Notes under the pieces: generated by a model
The model's database searches: none
The model's input: only the letters and a program-made list of their open reading frames with translations
Told to the model about the DNA's origin: nothing
Assembly: GCA_949288415.1 (NCBI GenBank)
Contig: CASEKE010000029.1
Span: 1 to 48,150, forward strand
Reading direction: 5' to 3'
DNA: 48,150 nucleotides
Source of the DNA: an uncultured Spirochaetales bacterium
GTDB taxonomy: Bacteria; Spirochaetota; Spirochaetia; Sphaerochaetales; Sphaerochaetaceae
Shown here: positions 15,408 through 23,161 of the stretch, in pieces
Position numbering within the stretch: position 1 is the stretch's first letter
Layout of the letters: the number at the start of each line of letters is the position of its first letter
Program-made: the position numbers and the translations under genes

Positions 15408-15803
15408 ATGAAGAGTGTAAGAGTAGCGGCTGCTGTGATAGTCGACGGATCTGGCAGAATCCTTGCCACAGAGCGCTCTTCCGGGGAATTCAGGCACAGA
15501 TGGGAATTCCCCGGAGGAAAGATCGAAGATGGAGAGAGCGGCGAGGATGCCGTCGTCAGGGAGATAGAAGAAGAACTCGGATGCCATGTAGCTGTCGAGA
15601 AACGGCTTGCGACGGTGGAATACGACTATCCGAGCTTTCATCTGTCTATGGAATGTTTCGTTTGCAGGATAGTGTCGGGGATACCTTCGCTTCTCGAGCA
15701 CGAGGCATCCGTCTGGCTTTTCCCCGATGCTCTGGATACTCTGGACTGGCTTCCTGCCGATACTCTTGTCGTCAGCAGCCTCAAGGAATTCCTCGGGGCC
15801 TAG
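15408..15803 (+). CDS. Nudix hydrolase (MutT-like)
   Basis: A 131-residue protein with a complete Nudix box: GGKIEDGESGEDAVVREIEEELG read as G-x5-E-x7-REUxEExGU (residues 36-58). It is preceded by WEFPGGK, a MutT hallmark for 8-oxo-dGTP pyrophosphatases. It probably cleanses oxidised nucleotides, although the family also hydrolyses other nucleoside diphosphate derivatives. ATG 15408 follows the GH127 stop by 12 bases. Its last codons overlap the convergent esterase gene by 4 bases. Confidence 0.85.
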   Translation: MKSVRVAAAVIVDGSGRILATERSSGEFRHRWEFPGGKIEDGESGEDAVVREIEEELGCHVAVEKRLATVEYDYPSFHLSMECFVCRIVSGIPSLLEHEASVWLFPDALDTLDWLPADTLVVSSLKEFLGA

Positions 15804-16852
15804 TGCTCCTTGTCCGGTCCCTTCAGAGCAGCTTCGTGGGCATGTATCTTGTTTTCCTTGCGTAGCATCTTTTCGCATAGATACTGTATGTTCTTTATCG
15901 GCCGGCCGGAGATGAACTGCCTTATCGCACATTCGCTTTGCTCCCTGCCGTTCGCGTCGCGGTAGAACATGAATCCGTGGTACGCGTCGGGAGCTACGAA
16001 CACCTTGGTCTCGGTTCCTGCTTTCTCGAGTTCCTCGGCATACAGTACTCCGTCGTCCCTCAGAGGATCATTCTCTGCTGCTATGATCAGCGCCGGAGCC
16101 AGTCTGGACTTGTCCTGCGCCAGCAGAGGAGAGAACAGTGGAGAAAGTATATCCTTGGGTTCCCTCTGATAGTTCTCTATGTAGAACTGCAATATCTTCT
16201 TCGTGAGCATCGGCGAGTCGGCGTACTCCTCGATAGAGAGGGTTCTGAGCCTGCCGTCGGTGATCGGGTAAAGAAGTATCTGGCCTGCAAGCGGCGGGCC
16301 TTTCGTGTCTCTGGTGAGAATAGCGATGCTTGCCGCGAGGTTTCCTCCTGCGCTGTCTCCGGCGACGAATATCCGGTCCGGGTCGATTCTCCAGTACTTC
16401 GCTCCTTCTGCCGCCCACAGCAGTGCATCGTAACAGTCTTCGATTTGGGTAGGAAATTTGAATTTCGGGCTGAGCCTGTAGTCGATCGAGAGTATCGATG
16501 CTCCTGTCACGGATGCAAGATGGGCAAGGAAATAACTATAGAATTCCATGTTGCCGAACGTCCAGCCTCCTCCGTGCAGGAACACGATCAGAGGACTGAG
16601 GCCTCGCATGGTCTTTTCGGGATTCGAGAACAGGTATGCGGTTATTGCACCGTCCTGCACCGGGATTATATATGAAGCCTCGACTATGTCGGAAGGATAT
16701 TTCATCAGTATCTTCCGTATCTTTCTGTCCAGGCCTTGGTTGTTTATCTTGTCTATGAACTCGGCGGAAGGGTTGGTCTCGTGGCGTTGCCAGAACTCGT
16801 CCGACAGGGTGATGATCCTTTTCATCTTCCTCGAGCAGTTGTATTCGGCCAT
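15800..16852 (-). CDS. HSL-family alpha/beta hydrolase (esterase/lipase)
   Basis: A 350-residue serine hydrolase of the hormone-sensitive-lipase group. The oxyanion-hole motif HGGGW (about residue 93) and the nucleophile elbow GDSAGG (about 165) are both intact. The Asp and His of the triad are plausibly in AAENDPLRDDG (about 262) and DAYHGFM (about 291). It lacks a signal peptide and ends with a short charged tail rich in Lys and His. The start has AGGA 8 bases upstream. Natural substrates of this family are short-chain acyl esters; the actual one is unknown. Confidence 0.88.
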   Translation of the reverse strand: MAEYNCSRKMKRIITLSDEFWQRHETNPSAEFIDKINNQGLDRKIRKILMKYPSDIVEASYIIPVQDGAITAYLFSNPEKTMRGLSPLIVFLHGGGWTFGNMEFYSYFLAHLASVTGASILSIDYRLSPKFKFPTQIEDCYDALLWAAEGAKYWRIDPDRIFVAGDSAGGNLAASIAILTRDTKGPPLAGQILLYPITDGRLRTLSIEEYADSPMLTKKILQFYIENYQREPKDILSPLFSPLLAQDKSRLAPALIIAAENDPLRDDGVLYAEELEKAGTETKVFVAPDAYHGFMFYRDANGREQSECAIRQFISGRPIKNIQYLCEKMLRKENKIHAHEAALKGPDKEH

Positions 16853-16905
16853 AATGAAATCCTAAGAGATGTGGCAGAGTAGTGCAAGAGCAAATGTATT
16901 GGCTG

Positions 16906-17604
16906 TCAGTATATTTCAGGTATGAACAGCCCTTCGTCCTCTTTCGATGTGGTCATTCCGAAAAGAACAGTGCGTTTTCCACGTCCGTTCAGTGGCTCTA
17001 TGACGGCTCCTGCAGTCTCGAGCAGCGCTGCACGTTCCTCTTCGTCGGAATAAGCGCTTTCCACCAATTTCCCGTCGTTGTATGAAATCAGTGCGTATCC
17101 ATTTCCATATGTTACAAGCCTGTTGTCGGCCAAAGTCTCTCTCCAGGCTCTTTCGTCCCTTCTCACACAGCCGTGATGGAAGAAGTTCTCGTAGCTTTCC
17201 TCCAGACTGTCGAAATCCGGGTGGAGGCTCTCTTTCGCGGCTGGTTTCTTCTTTTCCGATTCCTCGATACGGAATACGGGAGAAATGAAGCCCAGCTTTT
17301 CGTAGAAGCCTCGGACTGCAGGATAGAGCAGTATTTCTCCCTCCTTCCGCGCCTCTGCGATCAGGCTGCCCATCAATCCTCTTCTTCTGTATTCGACCTT
17401 TGTTGCCGCACCTACCAGATAGAAGGCTTCTCTTGCCGTCCCGTCCGCGACGATTTCGATGGGAAATAGATGAATCGCTGCGACAAGACGACCTTTCTCC
17501 TCATGGCGATACGTAGTTACAGTCCTTTCCTTCTCTAGTGCCGACAGGAATGCCTCGTCGTCGTGGAAAACCTCCATCCAGAGTTCTTTCTCATCCTCTC
17601 TCAT
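16906..17604 (-). CDS. GNAT-family acetyltransferase
   Basis: A 232-residue protein with an N-terminal GNAT fold. The acetyl-CoA-binding loop is seen as VEYRRRGLMGSLIAEA (about residues 74-89), followed by YEKLGF (about 104), the usual beta6-beta7 end. The extra 110 residues downstream (YGNGYALISYNDGKLVESAYSD) resemble a second, degenerate acetyltransferase-like domain as in Eis-like proteins. Its start overlaps the stop of the DUF2156 gene by 14 bases, so the two are co-translated. Substrate is unknown. Confidence 0.8.
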   Translation of the reverse strand: MREDEKELWMEVFHDDEAFLSALEKERTVTTYRHEEKGRLVAAIHLFPIEIVADGTAREAFYLVGAATKVEYRRRGLMGSLIAEARKEGEILLYPAVRGFYEKLGFISPVFRIEESEKKKPAAKESLHPDFDSLEESYENFFHHGCVRRDERAWRETLADNRLVTYGNGYALISYNDGKLVESAYSDEEERAALLETAGAVIEPLNGRGKRTVLFGMTTSKEDEGLFIPEIY

Positions 17605-18448
17605 AGGTACATTTCCACTTTTCGCCCATCATTTCCGGATGGTAGCTTTCCTTTGCACGTCTGAGACCCTCGAGGCCCATGTCCTCCTCGCGGTTGATGT
17701 ATACGACATCCGAAAACAGTGCGTTGACGTTGTAGAAATTTATCGCCGGATATATCCCGATGTAGTTCGTGTCACCTTTCTCGAAGTGGATTATCGCCAT
17801 ATCGTCATCCACCTTCTCTCCGACGGTGAAGGCGACGGCCTTGCCGTCTACGCGCATTATGGAACCCCTGAAGTCAAGCTTGTCCCATATCTCGAAGCAG
17901 TTCTTTATCGCAACCTTCTCCTCCTCGATCGAGGCACGCATCTTTTCGTCCTGGTGCTCCTCCCAGTCGTTGTCGATGTCGATGCAGTCCTGGAAGTCTT
18001 CCGGACGCAGTGCGGAGAAGGTGTACGTGTACGTCTTTTCGAATTGCCTTATGTGGTTTCTCTTCGCGGACAGTTTTTTGCCTGAGAGGGTAGCCAGTTT
18101 TTCCTCAAGATATATGTAGTCGTCGTTGTCTCTGTCCCTTTCCTTGCTGAACGAGTCCGGGAGCAGATCCAGACATTCCTTGCACATCGGGGCAATCACG
18201 ACCCTGTCCCTTCCCTCGGTCAGCTCCTCGATGGCTTTCGTGGGGGCGTCCGTGAACGGGAACAGATATGTATCGTAGGCGCTCTGGTAAAGATACAGTC
18301 CGTATTTTCCTTCCGCAAGCTCCAAGCCCGTGGCCTCCTTCCAGATTATGTAGCTCGGCTTGTACTCGTACGATGTGGTCGTTATCCTGTTACTGTAGCG
18401 CTTCAGCAGAGGCAGGTCCTCCACCGAGGCTTTCCTGAAGTTCAACAT
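17591..18448 (-). CDS. DUF2156 / phosphatidylglycerol lysyltransferase-like protein
   Basis: A 285-residue protein matching the soluble C-terminal domain of MprF-type aminoacyl-phosphatidylglycerol synthases (DUF2156), without the transmembrane flippase part. Blocks include YLEEKLATLSGKKLSAKRNHIRQF (shortened here), a typical DUF2156 signature, and INFYNVNALFSDVVYINREEDMG near the C-terminus. The fold is double-GNAT and uses aminoacyl-tRNA in MprF; whether this stand-alone form modifies lipids, peptides or something else is not known. It is in an operon with the GNAT gene at 16906. Confidence 0.85.
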   Translation of the reverse strand: MLNFRKASVEDLPLLKRYSNRITTTSYEYKPSYIIWKEATGLELAEGKYGLYLYQSAYDTYLFPFTDAPTKAIEELTEGRDRVVIAPMCKECLDLLPDSFSKERDRDNDDYIYLEEKLATLSGKKLSAKRNHIRQFEKTYTYTFSALRPEDFQDCIDIDNDWEEHQDEKMRASIEEEKVAIKNCFEIWDKLDFRGSIMRVDGKAVAFTVGEKVDDDMAIIHFEKGDTNYIGIYPAINFYNVNALFSDVVYINREEDMGLEGLRRAKESYHPEMMGEKWKCTYERG

Positions 18449-18555
18449 ATCGCCATGAGTATATTTGCAGCACGGCCATTTTGCAAGAGGACAGGAATGC
18501 GGATGAGGGGATCTGCCATGTGGAACAATTTTGACAATGGGTGTAGAATGTCGCT

Positions 18556-19407
18556 ATGGCGAAAAGAATAAAAGAAGGTAGAAGACTAAATCTTCCTGCT
18601 TACGACAGCATCGTTCCATATATCATGGTGGAGCGGTCCGAAAGCGAGAACAACATCAGCCTTAGCTTTCCGTGCGATGGCGTCGAGACGCTTGTCCGCA
18701 AACTCAGGGCGGACGGTTACGATTCCATCGGCTTTCTGCACGTTATAATCGCAGCCTATGTAAGGACGATATCCCAGCGCCCGCGTATAAACAGATTCAT
18801 CAGGGGACAGCGTATCTATGCGAGAAACGGAATCGTAGTCAACATGGTGGTGAAGAGAAAGATGAACATAGACGAGGTCGATACGGTGATCAAGATGCAC
18901 TTCAATCCCACCGATTCGATTTTCGATGTCTACGAAGAGGTGAACAGCAAGATCAACGAGGCCTTCGAGAATACGAATTCCGATTTTGACAAGACTGCAA
19001 AGCTGCTGAATTTCGTACCCAGCGTTATAAAGAAGAACATGTTCTGGTGGCTCAAGCTGATCGACTACTTCGGTCTTATTCCAAGGTCTCTCGTCTCTGT
19101 TTCCCCGTTCCACGGTTCAATGTTCCTTACGAACCTTGCTTCGATCAACATCCCGCCTGTACGGCACCATCTCTACAATTTCGGCAATGTTCCGATCTTC
19201 TTGGCATTCGGCGCAAAGCGCAACGTGTTGACCCTGGACGATTATGGGGCGGTGCACAAGGAGCGCGTGTTCGATCTTGTGTTCAGCATGGACGAGAGAA
19301 TCTGCGACGGGTTCTACTTCGCATCCGCTCTGAAACTGTTCAGGAAGTATATCACTTCACCCGATATCCTTATGGATCCTCCTGCAGAGGTAATCGAGGA
19401 CAGATAG
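18556..19407 (+). CDS. CoA-dependent acyltransferase-like protein with altered catalytic motif
   Basis: A 283-residue protein resembling the catalytic domain of 2-oxo-acid dehydrogenase E2 subunits and chloramphenicol acetyltransferase. It has no lipoyl or peripheral-subunit-binding domain. Family blocks are FLHVIIAAYVRTI (about residue 60) and RPRINRFI near residue 76. LTNLASINIPP (about 191) corresponds to the E2 'SNxG' strand. The C-terminal active-site motif reads DERICDG (246-252) where the family has DHRxxDG, so the catalytic histidine is replaced by glutamate. Either it does not transfer acyl groups by the usual mechanism or it is a binding or regulatory protein. It is divergent from the DUF2156 gene; the 107-base gap has a possible -10 TAGAAT at 18543. 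Confidence 0.72.
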   Translation: MAKRIKEGRRLNLPAYDSIVPYIMVERSESENNISLSFPCDGVETLVRKLRADGYDSIGFLHVIIAAYVRTISQRPRINRFIRGQRIYARNGIVVNMVVKRKMNIDEVDTVIKMHFNPTDSIFDVYEEVNSKINEAFENTNSDFDKTAKLLNFVPSVIKKNMFWWLKLIDYFGLIPRSLVSVSPFHGSMFLTNLASINIPPVRHHLYNFGNVPIFLAFGAKRNVLTLDDYGAVHKERVFDLVFSMDERICDGFYFASALKLFRKYITSPDILMDPPAEVIEDR

Positions 19408-19526
19408 TCGATATGGTACAGGTTTCCGGAGACAAAGATGTGGAGCGCTCGATGCCGGATCCTTGTGCCGTATAGCCGACGGAGTCGGATAACGACGACT
19501 GCATCGACCTGTGCAGAATGAAATCA

Positions 19527-19562
19527 GGCTATCTCCTTCCTGTTGTCGGATGGAAGATAGCC
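19527..19562. terminator. Hairpin between convergent genes, possible weak terminator
   Basis: GGCTATCT pairs with AGATAGCC, with partly complementary inner sequence (TCC/GGA). It lies between the acyltransferase-like gene (+) and the small gene (-), but no true T-run follows on either strand, so terminator function is uncertain. The flanks 19408-19526 and 19563-19615 show no gene. Confidence 0.4.
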
Positions 19563-19615
19563 TGGTAATTTCGGGGAAACGACTTCGATGGTCCTCGTCG
19601 CAGGAAGTCTTTCCC

Positions 19616-19843
19616 TCATCTTCGTCGCAACCGTACCTTGGATGTTCCTTTTTTCGTACGTTCGATTATTACGTCGTATTCGATAGATTCTATCTCGACG
19701 ACAAGTTTCGATATTCTTGTGAAGCTGAGACCGTTGTCCTTTGCATACATTTGCGCAAGACTGACTGCTTTCTCTGCATCGAACCCATGGTCGCAACCCT
19801 CCGTGGTGAGAATGATCGACCGTCTGAAAGGAGCGAATATCAC
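19616..19843 (-). CDS. Small hypothetical protein coupled to the HPt-like gene
   Basis: 75 codons starting with GTG at 19843-19841, which overlaps the TGA of the HPt-like gene as GTGA, a normal coupling arrangement. The sequence looks protein-like (helix FDAEKAVSLAQMYAKDN, then strands ISKLVVEIESIEYDVIIERT) but no family is recognised. It ends in a basic tail KVRLRRR. A different frame beginning near 19650 stays open about 35 codons further (TVATKMRERLPATRTIEVV) to a stop at 19524, so a +1 frameshift within the gene is possible. Confidence 0.45.
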   Translation of the reverse strand: MIFAPFRRSIILTTEGCDHGFDAEKAVSLAQMYAKDNGLSFTRISKLVVEIESIEYDVIIERTKKGTSKVRLRRR

Positions 19844-20193
19844 TCGACGCTCTTTGCCTTGTCCTCTACGAGGGCTTTCTCGATTCTGAGCCATTCCTTT
19901 TCGAGCGCAAGGAAGGCATGCATCTCTTTCAGTCCCTTCGCGTTCTCCAGATTGTCCGCAAGACGTCCGAGTTCTTTGAGACAGACCTTCTCGCTCAGTT
20001 TTCTAATCTTGTGGGCACGGATCCTGGTACTTTCCTCGTCCTTGTCCTCGACAGCCTTTCTAAGGCCGGGAAAGTCGACATCGTCGACGAGCGTCTCCAG
20101 TCTATTCTTGAGGAGCGTTACATCTCCTCCGTAGTATTCGAGGGCTTCCTCGTAGTCCATGCCGATCTTTCCGGCAATTGATTTGATGTTCAT
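19840..20193 (-). CDS. HPt-domain-like protein
   Basis: A 117-residue, mostly helical, charged protein. The segment RAHKIRKLSEKVCLKELGRL (around His61), followed by ADNLENAKG, matches the histidine phosphotransfer (HPt) layout AHxLKGxSxxLGxxxLxxxLxxLE. The His and spacing are kept, but the small Gly after the Lys is lost (AHKIRK in place of AHxLKG). An N-terminal segment, DYEEALEYYGGDVTLLKNRL, also fits the first HPt helix, as in GGDxxLLxEL. It may relay phosphate in a two-component pathway, but no kinase or regulator lies nearby. It follows the SNF symporter gene by 65 bases and overlaps the small gene downstream. Confidence 0.6.
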   Translation of the reverse strand: MNIKSIAGKIGMDYEEALEYYGGDVTLLKNRLETLVDDVDFPGLRKAVEDKDEESTRIRAHKIRKLSEKVCLKELGRLADNLENAKGLKEMHAFLALEKEWLRIEKALVEDKAKSVE

Positions 20194-20238
20194 GATTCAG
20201 GACCCTTCAGGGTTTTCTCTCCTTGTCTTTTTTCGCTG

Positions 20239-20254
20239 CGGGGCCGTAGCCCCG
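20239..20254. other. Intercistronic GC hairpin between symporter and HPt-like gene
   Basis: CGGGGC/GCCCCG with a four-base loop. On the minus strand it is followed by CAGCG and an A-run, not T, so it is not a standard terminator. It may stabilise or process the upstream symporter mRNA. Confidence 0.45.
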
Positions 20255-20258
20255 TTTG

Positions 20259-21626
20259 TCAGAACTTCTGTATGATTCCCTCGATCGTGACATACAGGAT
20301 GATCAGAGGAAGGATGTATCTGCAGTATAGCCTGAGCCAGCGGGGGAACTTGAGTCCGTCACCTTTGTCCGCTGTACTCGTGAAGTTGTCCCAGCCCCAG
20401 CCGTAGCGCCATGAGCAGAAGAGAACCATCACCAGCGACCCGAGCGGAAGCAGAAGATTCGACACGATGAAATCCTCAAGGTCGAGGATGCTCGTTCCTG
20501 CTCCCAGCGGCTGGAATCCGGCGATCAGGTTGAAACCGAGAATGCATGGAAGCGACATCACCGCGAGAATTGTCGAATTGAGAAGCGTTGCATTCTTTCT
20601 GGAGAAACCGTGCATGTCCATCCAGTACGAGTTCAAGTTCTCGAATACCGCTATGAGCGTGGTAAGTGCTGCAAAGCTCATCGCAAGGAAGAATATTCCT
20701 CCCCATAGCGATCCGCCTGTCATCTGCGAGAATACGTTCGGAAGCGTGACGAACATAAGGCCGGCGCCCTGTCCCGCCTCGATTCCGAATGCCGAGCAAG
20801 CAGGGAAGATTATGAAACCTGCAAGAAGGGCAACCATTGTGTCGAGTACTATGATTCTCGGGGTCTCTCCTGTGAGAGTCTTGTCCTCACCGAAGTACGA
20901 TCCCATTATCGTCATTGCACCGATTCCGAGCGACAGCGTGAAGAAAGCCTGTCCCATTGCAGCGAAGATGACTTCCCCAAGGCCCGAGTCGGTTATTTTC
21001 TCCAGACTCGGCTTGATGAAGAACATGAGGCCTTCATGCGAACCGGGAAGTGTCACGCTGTGTACGGCGAGGACCACCATGAGAGCTAGCAGGATAACCA
21101 TCATGAACTTCGAGACCCTTTCGACGCCCTTTGCAAGGCCTATCACGGCTACCAGCGCAGTTATCGCAAGGGCTACCATCGCCCAGAAGAACTGCAGGGT
21201 AGGATTGGCGAGCATGACGTTGAATTCGTTGGTTACGAATTCCGTGCTCTGGTTTGCGAAATGACCTGTGAAATTGAGATAGAAATAGTAGATCAGCCAA
21301 CCTGTGACAGGTACATAGAAGAAGAGCAGCATGTAGTTGCCGAAGATTGCGAACGGTCCTGCAATATGCCACTTCGATCCTTTGGGTTCAAGTGTTCTGT
21401 AGGAACCGACGATATTCTGCTTGCCGCCTCTGCCGATTGCGAACTCCATCGTCATGACGGGGACTCCGATAAGGACGAGGAAGATGAGGTATATGAGCAC
21501 GAACGTTGCTCCGCCGTACTCTCCGGTGATGTATGGAAAGCGCCATACGTTTCCGAGCCCTATGGCACAGCCTGCGGAAAGCAGGATGAAACCGAGCCTT
21601 GAAGACAGTTTTTCTCTTTCTTGCAT
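20259..21626 (-). CDS. Sodium:neurotransmitter symporter (SNF) family transporter
   Basis: A 455-residue membrane protein with about 11-12 helices, a normal length for bacterial LeuT/MhsT-type transporters. The first helix carries the signature GCAIGLGNVWRFPY (about residues 18-31), where sodium and substrate bind around the unwound region. Further family blocks are GVPVMTMEFAIGRGG (about 54-68) and AMGQAFFTLSLGIGAM (about 224-239). Members take up amino acids with sodium. Its operon partners gdhA and DUF1846 make an amino acid such as glutamate or another nitrogen source a reasonable guess. The gene starts 19 bases after the DUF1846 stop. Confidence 0.9.
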   Translation of the reverse strand: MQEREKLSSRLGFILLSAGCAIGLGNVWRFPYITGEYGGATFVLIYLIFLVLIGVPVMTMEFAIGRGGKQNIVGSYRTLEPKGSKWHIAGPFAIFGNYMLLFFYVPVTGWLIYYFYLNFTGHFANQSTEFVTNEFNVMLANPTLQFFWAMVALAITALVAVIGLAKGVERVSKFMMVILLALMVVLAVHSVTLPGSHEGLMFFIKPSLEKITDSGLGEVIFAAMGQAFFTLSLGIGAMTIMGSYFGEDKTLTGETPRIIVLDTMVALLAGFIIFPACSAFGIEAGQGAGLMFVTLPNVFSQMTGGSLWGGIFFLAMSFAALTTLIAVFENLNSYWMDMHGFSRKNATLLNSTILAVMSLPCILGFNLIAGFQPLGAGTSILDLEDFIVSNLLLPLGSLVMVLFCSWRYGWGWDNFTSTADKGDGLKFPRWLRLYCRYILPLIILYVTIEGIIQKF

Positions 21627-21645
21627 AACATTCCCTTTATATCAT

Positions 21646-23157
21646 TCAATCAAGGTTTCTGCCAGGAAATTGAGGTTCGGACGTGTAGTTTATGCCGAGT
21701 TTCCTCAATCCGTCCAAATCACCCGCCGATGGTATGTGGGTGAAATGCACGTCGCAACCTCTCAAAGCCTTCAATGCCATGCAGGCGGCTTTGTTCGTGT
21801 TGTCGTAGTTGCTGCTCATCGAAAGGGCGATCAGAATCTCGTCGACGTTGAGAGACACGCCCTTGCTGGAGAGGATATCCCTTTTCAGAACCGTTATCGA
21901 CTCGATGATTTCCTTGTGTATCAGGTCTCTGTCCTTGTCGATTCCAAGCAAGGTCTTCACTGCGTTCAGAACGAGGGCCGCTCCGGCGTGCATGAGATCG
22001 GAGTTGTGTCCGGTCACTATTCTGCCGTCGTCGAGCTCGAGTGCTGCGGCGCATACGATTCCGTCCGTCTTTCCTTTCTTTTCGGCTATCGCCTTGACGA
22101 GAGCTTCCCTTGCAGGCAATACGGTAGGTCTGTCCTCCTCTTTGAGTCCGGCTTTGTCGAGCACTGCCAATGCCCTGTTGTATACTTCTTTGGAACATAT
22201 GCCCTGCAGGTAGTCCGTCTTTGTATGGAACACTCTTCGGATGATCTCCTGGTCGGCTGCTGCACGGCATACCGCGTCGTCGTAGATTCCGAATCCGCAT
22301 CTGTTGACGCCCATGTCTGTCGGACTCTTGTACACGCATGGCTGGTTTGTGATCTTCTCGAGAATCCTCCTGAGCAGGGGATATGCCTCGAGATCACGTG
22401 AATAATTGACCGTTATGATGCCATATGCATCGTGATGGAAGTGGTCTATGAGGTTGACATCGCCGATGTCGAGGGTTGCTGCCTCGTAGGCGAGGTTCAC
22501 CGGGTGATTGAGCGGGAGATTCCAGATCGGGAACGTCTCCAGTTTCGAATAGTTCGGCTTCTCTCCGCGTTTTGCCTCGTGGTACATCTGGTTTAGGCAT
22601 GTCGCAAGCTTGCCGGATCCCGGCCCCGGGGCCGTTACCACTACTACAGGGGCGTCGACCTCGATGTATGGATTCTTGCCGTAGCCCTCGTCGGATACTA
22701 CGACGTCGATATTGGAGGGATAGCCCGGAGTCGCGGTATGGGTATAGACCTTGATCCCGCGTCTCTCGAGCTTCCTCATGAATTGCAATGCGGCAACCTG
22801 GTTCTCGTAGCGTGTTATGACGACTTTGTCGCACTTGATTCCGTATTCGGCGAAATCGTGGATCATCTTGAGGACGTCGGCATCGTAGCTGATTCCGAAA
22901 TCTCCACGGATCTTTCTCTGTTCTATATCGCCCGCATAGATGCAGATGATTATGTCCAGATGTTCCTTCAGAGCCTCGAAGACCTTCATCTTGTTGTTTT
23001 CGTCGAATCCGGGGAGGACTCTTGCCGCATGCTTGTCATGCAGCAGCTTCCCCCCGCACTCGATGTAGAGGCGTCCTTGCGAATTCCTGACTCTCTCAAG
23101 AATGTACTGTGTCTGTTCCTTTATGTATTTTGCGCTGTCGAATCCAAGTTTATGCAT
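21646..23157 (-). CDS. DUF1846 family protein
   Basis: About 503 residues, the normal size for DUF1846 proteins of Firmicutes and other anaerobes. The start MHKLGFDSAKYI at 23157 is chosen because it matches the usual DUF1846 N-terminus; an in-frame ATG at 23181 would overlap gdhA. Conserved-looking stretches are KLLHDKHAARVLPGFD, IYAGDIEQRKIRGD, APGPGSGKLATCLNQMYHE (about residue 181) and DHFHHDAYG. The APGPGSGKLATCL segment resembles a P-loop, suggesting nucleotide binding, but the activity is unknown to me. It sits 4 bases after gdhA, so it is probably co-transcribed with it. Confidence 0.85.
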   Translation of the reverse strand: MHKLGFDSAKYIKEQTQYILERVRNSQGRLYIECGGKLLHDKHAARVLPGFDENNKMKVFEALKEHLDIIICIYAGDIEQRKIRGDFGISYDADVLKMIHDFAEYGIKCDKVVITRYENQVAALQFMRKLERRGIKVYTHTATPGYPSNIDVVVSDEGYGKNPYIEVDAPVVVVTAPGPGSGKLATCLNQMYHEAKRGEKPNYSKLETFPIWNLPLNHPVNLAYEAATLDIGDVNLIDHFHHDAYGIITVNYSRDLEAYPLLRRILEKITNQPCVYKSPTDMGVNRCGFGIYDDAVCRAAADQEIIRRVFHTKTDYLQGICSKEVYNRALAVLDKAGLKEEDRPTVLPAREALVKAIAEKKGKTDGIVCAAALELDDGRIVTGHNSDLMHAGAALVLNAVKTLLGIDKDRDLIHKEIIESITVLKRDILSSKGVSLNVDEILIALSMSSNYDNTNKAACMALKALRGCDVHFTHIPSAGDLDGLRKLGINYTSEPQFPGRNLD

Positions 23158-23161
23158 GTTT

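Noticed and set aside
19510..20134. A 207-codon + frame rich in Ser, Arg and Phe
   Set aside because: It is opposite the HPt-like and small genes and looks like a shadow with low-complexity composition.
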